DNA from: an uncultured Planctomycetaceae bacterium
GTDB lineage: Bacteria > Planctomycetota > Planctomycetia > Planctomycetales > Planctomycetaceae
Reading direction: 5' to 3'
DNA length: 64,000 nt
Assembly (NCBI GenBank): GCA_943787265.1
Contig: CALSLT010000001.1
Coordinates: 142,893 to 206,892, forward strand
Shown here: in pieces, positions 61,005 through 64,000 of the stretch
Layout of the letters: every line of letters begins with the position of its first letter
Position numbering within the stretch: position 1 is the stretch's first letter
Program-made: the position numbers and the translations under genes
Notes under the pieces: generated by a model
What the model saw: only the letters and a program-made list of their open reading frames with translations
Told to the model about the DNA's origin: nothing
The model's database searches: none

Positions 61005-64000
61005 TCAGACAGCTTTTGCAGCCTTCTCTTCGCGATTCATCAACCACAGTAGAACTGGGCTGGCAACGTAGATCGAGCTGTACGTTCCGACGAGCACTCC
61101 GACCAGCAGACAGAAGGCGAACCCGTGGATGCCTTCTCCACCGAAGATGTAAAGAATCGCGACGACGAAGAACGTTGTCAGCGACGTCAGCAACGTTCGA
61201 GACAGCGTCTGATTCAGACTGGTGTTGATCATGTCCGGAGTCAGATTCGGGTTCTTGCCGCGGACTTCTCGAATTCGGTCGAACACGACGATCGTATCGT
61301 TAAGCGAGTAACCAACAATTGTCAGGAAGGCCGCAATCATCGGCAGGTTGATCTTGAAATCGTACAGCCCAAACAGTGAACCGAGTGCTCCGCCGCTGGC
61401 GAGAGAAGCCAGTGCAACCACACCAAGAACAACAAGCACGTCGTGCACCAAAGCAGCGACAGCGGCAAAACCGAAGGTCACTCGTTGGAAGCGGAACGCC
61501 ACATAAATGATGATCGCTCCAAGGCTGATCAACATGGCGATAATCGCCTGTTGCTGCATCTCGCCACCGACTGATTCGGCAAAATTACTGACTTCCTCAA
61601 ACAAGGGTTTGCTATCCATTTTTGCCTGCATGGCTGTCAAAGCCGACGCAAGATCCTCTTTCTTCAATTCTTTTGAAGCTTCCAACTTTACGTCACTGAA
61701 TTTTCGGACCTGGCCTTCTTCAGCATCAACACCGCTGCCTTTGACACCTGTCACTCGAAAGAGGTCTCCAGGGCTGCTGTAAGTTGAGCCGGCCAGTCCC
61801 TTAATTGCGTCTTCGAGGTTTCTTGATGCCGTGTTGACAGTGATCTCATCACTGAAGACCAATGTCGTTTCCTGCCCACCCGCAAAAGCGGATGTTTCAG
61901 CGTCAACTTCTTCGCCTTCTTCCGGCTCAGCTGCCGCAGCAATTTCAACAAGGTCGCTGTGTGAAACGGTAACAGTCTTCAGCCCCATTTCGCCAAGAGC
62001 TTTAGCAACACCATCTTCAACTTCCTGCGATTTTTCGACCGTCGTCCTAAGACGCCATCGTCGACCTGAATCTGAGTCCTGGGTTTCGTCTTCCAGAGTC
62101 AGCCGCTCGACGGTGATGCTGGCATCGAATTCTGACTCTAGGTTGTTTCGGAAGTCGGCGAGTTTGTGGGCTTCTTCGAATTCGAAGGTGACCATCGTTC
62201 CGCCGCGGAAGTCGATGTCGAGGTTGTTTTCACCTCGCGACGCGAACCCAGCCAGGCCGGTACAGATCACAAAGAGTGAAACGACCATCGCCACCTTGCG
62301 TTTTCCGATGAAGTCGAGACTTGGTGACTTAACAATCGACAGCATTGGCAAGTTCCTGAGAATTCGTTTCTGCTCAAGAATCTCGAAGACCATCCGACCG
62401 AAGTACAGAGCGGAGAACATGCTCATCACGATGCCGATGAAGAGTGTGACCGCGAAACCTTTGACCTGGTCAGTTCCGATCATGAACAGAACAATGGCGA
62501 CAATCAGCGTCGTCAAGTTCGAGTCAATAATCGCGGTGAAGGCCTTGTCAAAACCATTGTGAATGGCCATGCGGACGCTCGCCCCCTTCGCGAGTTCCTC
62601 ACGTATCCTCTCAAAGATCAGAACGTTCGCGTCCACCGCCATCCCGATCGTCAGCACAAGGCCTGCGAGACCCGGCAGAGTAAACGTGCCTTGTACGAAG
62701 ATCATCGTGCCCATGATCAGCAGGACATTCAGCATCAAACACAGAACTGCGATCAAGCCAGCCTTCAGATAGTAGAGAGCCATAAACGCGATCACGACGA
62801 CGCACGACAACTGAATCGCAAAGATACCTTTGTTTCGGATATCAACGCCCAGCAACGGGCTGATCGTGAATTCACTAATCGGATCAGGGATCAGCGGAAC
62901 GTCCAGAGCTCCAGCATTCAGCACACTGACAAGCGATCGAATTTCCTCACGAGTAAAACTCCCGGAAATCTGTCCACGAGCACCGATTGCTTCGTTGAGA
63001 CTCGGAGCTGATTGAATCTTGTCGTCCAGCAATACGGCCAAGCGATATCGCTTGCCATCTTTCAGTGGTTTATGTGCCGACGTCAGATCGAGGAACCGAT
63101 TTGCTCCGGTCTGATCGAAACTAAAAGCTACAACTAACTGACCGCTTTGATCCATCTGCTCGTTGGCTCGAACGAGAAATTTGCCAGTCACCTGCTTAGT
63201 TTCCGGACTAAGAACAACGAGGACCTGCTTGACATCCTTATTCGCTTTGCCTTTTCGAGCTCGATGAACCGACGGTAATAACTCTCCTCCACCAGTCCCA
63301 ACGGTGACTTGTACGGGGTTTCCATCACCGTCAATCTCTGGCTTACCGTCTTTGTCCGTTTCCAGAGCCAGGTCGACCCAGCGAGCAGCGGTGCGCCCGT
63401 TCTCGAGAATTTTGTTTTCGGTCAAAGGCAGATCGTTCGCCGACTTAATCAGTGAGCGATGCTCCGAATTGTTTGGCGTTGCCAGAATTTCAAACTGCAA
63501 CGATCCAAGTCGAGTAATGCGGTCTTTCATCTCGTCAACGTACGCCTGGTCAGCCCCCGGAATGATGATCTCAATCCGGTCTGAACCGACTCGTCGAACG
63601 GTAACTTCTTCTGTACCTGATGGATTCACACGGCGAACAATGGCACCGACCATGTTGTCGATCGAGCGGTCGACGTCTTTACCCGACTCTGTGGCCGCTG
63701 CCATGTCGACCTGGTAGACGAGGTTCGTGCCACCTGCGAGGTCGATGCCCAACCGAAAGCAGTCACCAAGCGACTTGCCCTGCGCGAGCTGAAAGCACAT
63801 CGGCACAACGGCGATGGCAACGCAGAAAAGGACGGTGCCAATCCGGCTGCTGAAGTCTTTCAGTCGAAACGCCTTGGCAATCAAGGACCCCAAAATGTAC
63901 GGCAGAAAAATGACACCAAAAACCAGAGCGAAAATCACCCAGCCATTAGTAGCGGCTGGCGTGTCGGTAGCGACCTCGGCAACCTTCACTGCTGCGTCCG
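61005..64000 (-). CDS. secDF: fused protein translocase SecDF (5' end at or beyond the window edge)
   Basis: At least 994 aa of a SecD-SecF fusion that uses the proton gradient to pull exported proteins through the Sec channel. Two leading helices (VIFALVFGVIFLPYILGSL, IGTVLFCVAIAVVPMCF) are unusual additions. SecD follows: RLGIDLAGGTNLVYQV, a large periplasmic P1 region (about 250 residues, longer than in E. coli), then DVPLIPDPISEFTISPLLG and the TM block with LTIGMAVDANVLIFERIREEL. SecF follows: NLDIDFRGGTMVTFEF and LTIVGYSLNDTIVVFDRIREVRGKNP. A GTG occurs at 63989, but the frame stays open to the edge, so the true start may lie outside. No YajC gene is visible. Confidence 0.95.
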   Translation of the reverse strand, partial: DAAVKVAEVATDTPAATNGWVIFALVFGVIFLPYILGSLIAKAFRLKDFSSRIGTVLFCVAIAVVPMCFQLAQGKSLGDCFRLGIDLAGGTNLVYQVDMAAATESGKDVDRSIDNMVGAIVRRVNPSGTEEVTVRRVGSDRIEIIIPGADQAYVDEMKDRITRLGSLQFEILATPNNSEHRSLIKSANDLPLTENKILENGRTAARWVDLALETDKDGKPEIDGDGNPVQVTVGTGGGELLPSVHRARKGKANKDVKQVLVVLSPETKQVTGKFLVRANEQMDQSGQLVVAFSFDQTGANRFLDLTSAHKPLKDGKRYRLAVLLDDKIQSAPSLNEAIGARGQISGSFTREEIRSLVSVLNAGALDVPLIPDPISEFTISPLLGVDIRNKGIFAIQLSCVVVIAFMALYYLKAGLIAVLCLMLNVLLIMGTMIFVQGTFTLPGLAGLVLTIGMAVDANVLIFERIREELAKGASVRMAIHNGFDKAFTAIIDSNLTTLIVAIVLFMIGTDQVKGFAVTLFIGIVMSMFSALYFGRMVFEILEQKRILRNLPMLSIVKSPSLDFIGKRKVAMVVSLFVICTGLAGFASRGENNLDIDFRGGTMVTFEFEEAHKLADFRNNLESEFDASITVERLTLEDETQDSDSGRRWRLRTTVEKSQEVEDGVAKALGEMGLKTVTVSHSDLVEIAAAAEPEEGEEVDAETSAFAGGQETTLVFSDEITVNTASRNLEDAIKGLAGSTYSSPGDLFRVTGVKGSGVDAEEGQVRKFSDVKLEASKELKKEDLASALTAMQAKMDSKPLFEEVSNFAESVGGEMQQQAIIAMLISLGAIIIYVAFRFQRVTFGFAAVAALVHDVLVVLGVVALASLASGGALGSLFGLYDFKINLPMIAAFLTIVGYSLNDTIVVFDRIREVRGKNPNLTPDMINTSLNQTLSRTLLTSLTTFFVVAILYIFGGEGIHGFAFCLLVGVLVGTYSSIYVASPVLLWLMNREEKAAKAV

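Overview
The window looks like a piece of the chromosome of a marine-type planctomycete (Planctomycetota, Planctomycetaceae/Pirellulaceae-like), with mid-50s % GC by eye. The evidence is the gene content: three DUF1501 proteins, a PSCyt1-DUF1549-DUF1553 cytochrome, a DUF1559 pseudopilin-like protein, two formylglycine sulfatases, TPR-FG-GAP-ASPIC/UnbV proteins, a DUF58/BatA pair, and several families of short palindromic extragenic repeats. No rRNA, tRNA, CRISPR array, prophage or insertion sequence was recognised.

Layout. 0-6 kb: the tail of a DUF1501 gene, a secreted sulfatase, a frameshifted DUF58 gene overlapping a BatA-type VWA membrane protein, then GAPDH with a strong terminator. 6-11 kb (minus): a DUF1501 gene downstream of a PSCyt1/DUF1549/DUF1553 gene. 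11-19 kb: an apparent beta-1,3-glucan (laminarin) utilisation locus. On the minus strand it runs GPH-family sugar symporter, very large GH94/GH149/GH161-like phosphorylase, GH16 endoglucanase and NHL propeller. A divergent LacI regulator follows, and the shared intergenic region holds three AACCGGT-centred operators. 19-30 kb: a small lipoprotein, a DUF1559 protein, a glycine-rich membrane protein, and a GH17 lipoprotein flanked by two paralogous TPR/VCBS/ASPIC proteins. 30-35 kb (minus): lactonase, ATP-grasp ligase, GDP-mannose dehydratase, NAD kinase. 35-47 kb: an SLBB-like membrane protein translationally coupled to an actin/Hsp70-fold protein, a C45-type Ntn hydrolase, an alpha/beta hydrolase, a lipoprotein, a second sulfatase, a truncated haemoglobin and a DUF1501 protein. 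46-54 kb: a Tm-1-like/TIM-barrel pair, a retron, a DapA/NanA-family lyase, an iron-type alcohol dehydrogenase and a PQQ-type propeller. 54-64 kb: a large secreted protein, an HlyD-like adaptor + TackOD1-like zinc protein + GT2 synthase operon (exopolysaccharide), and a fused SecDF.

The most interesting element is the retron at about 48.95-50.04 kb. A 299-aa reverse transcriptase has retron hallmarks (NAxxH, YADD, VTG) and an unusual N-terminal membrane anchor. It sits directly behind a structured non-coding RNA with two msr-type hairpins, a candidate branching guanosine, a long msd hairpin and pairing a1/a2 ends. The a2 strand is also the 5' arm of a strong intrinsic terminator lying between the ncRNA and the RT gene. 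The a1 strand is almost identical to the terminator's 3' arm, so a1:a2 pairing and termination exclude each other. This suggests a built-in attenuator/antiterminator coupling msDNA folding to RT expression. No effector gene is adjacent; the neighbours are metabolic and the downstream gene overlaps the RT tail-to-tail.

The glycan locus also makes a coherent system. GH16 and GH17 would cut beta-1,3-glucan, the symporter imports oligosaccharides, and the phosphorylase would split them to glucose-1-phosphate under LacI control. All calls come from reading the sequence and knowledge of the families; no database search was run.
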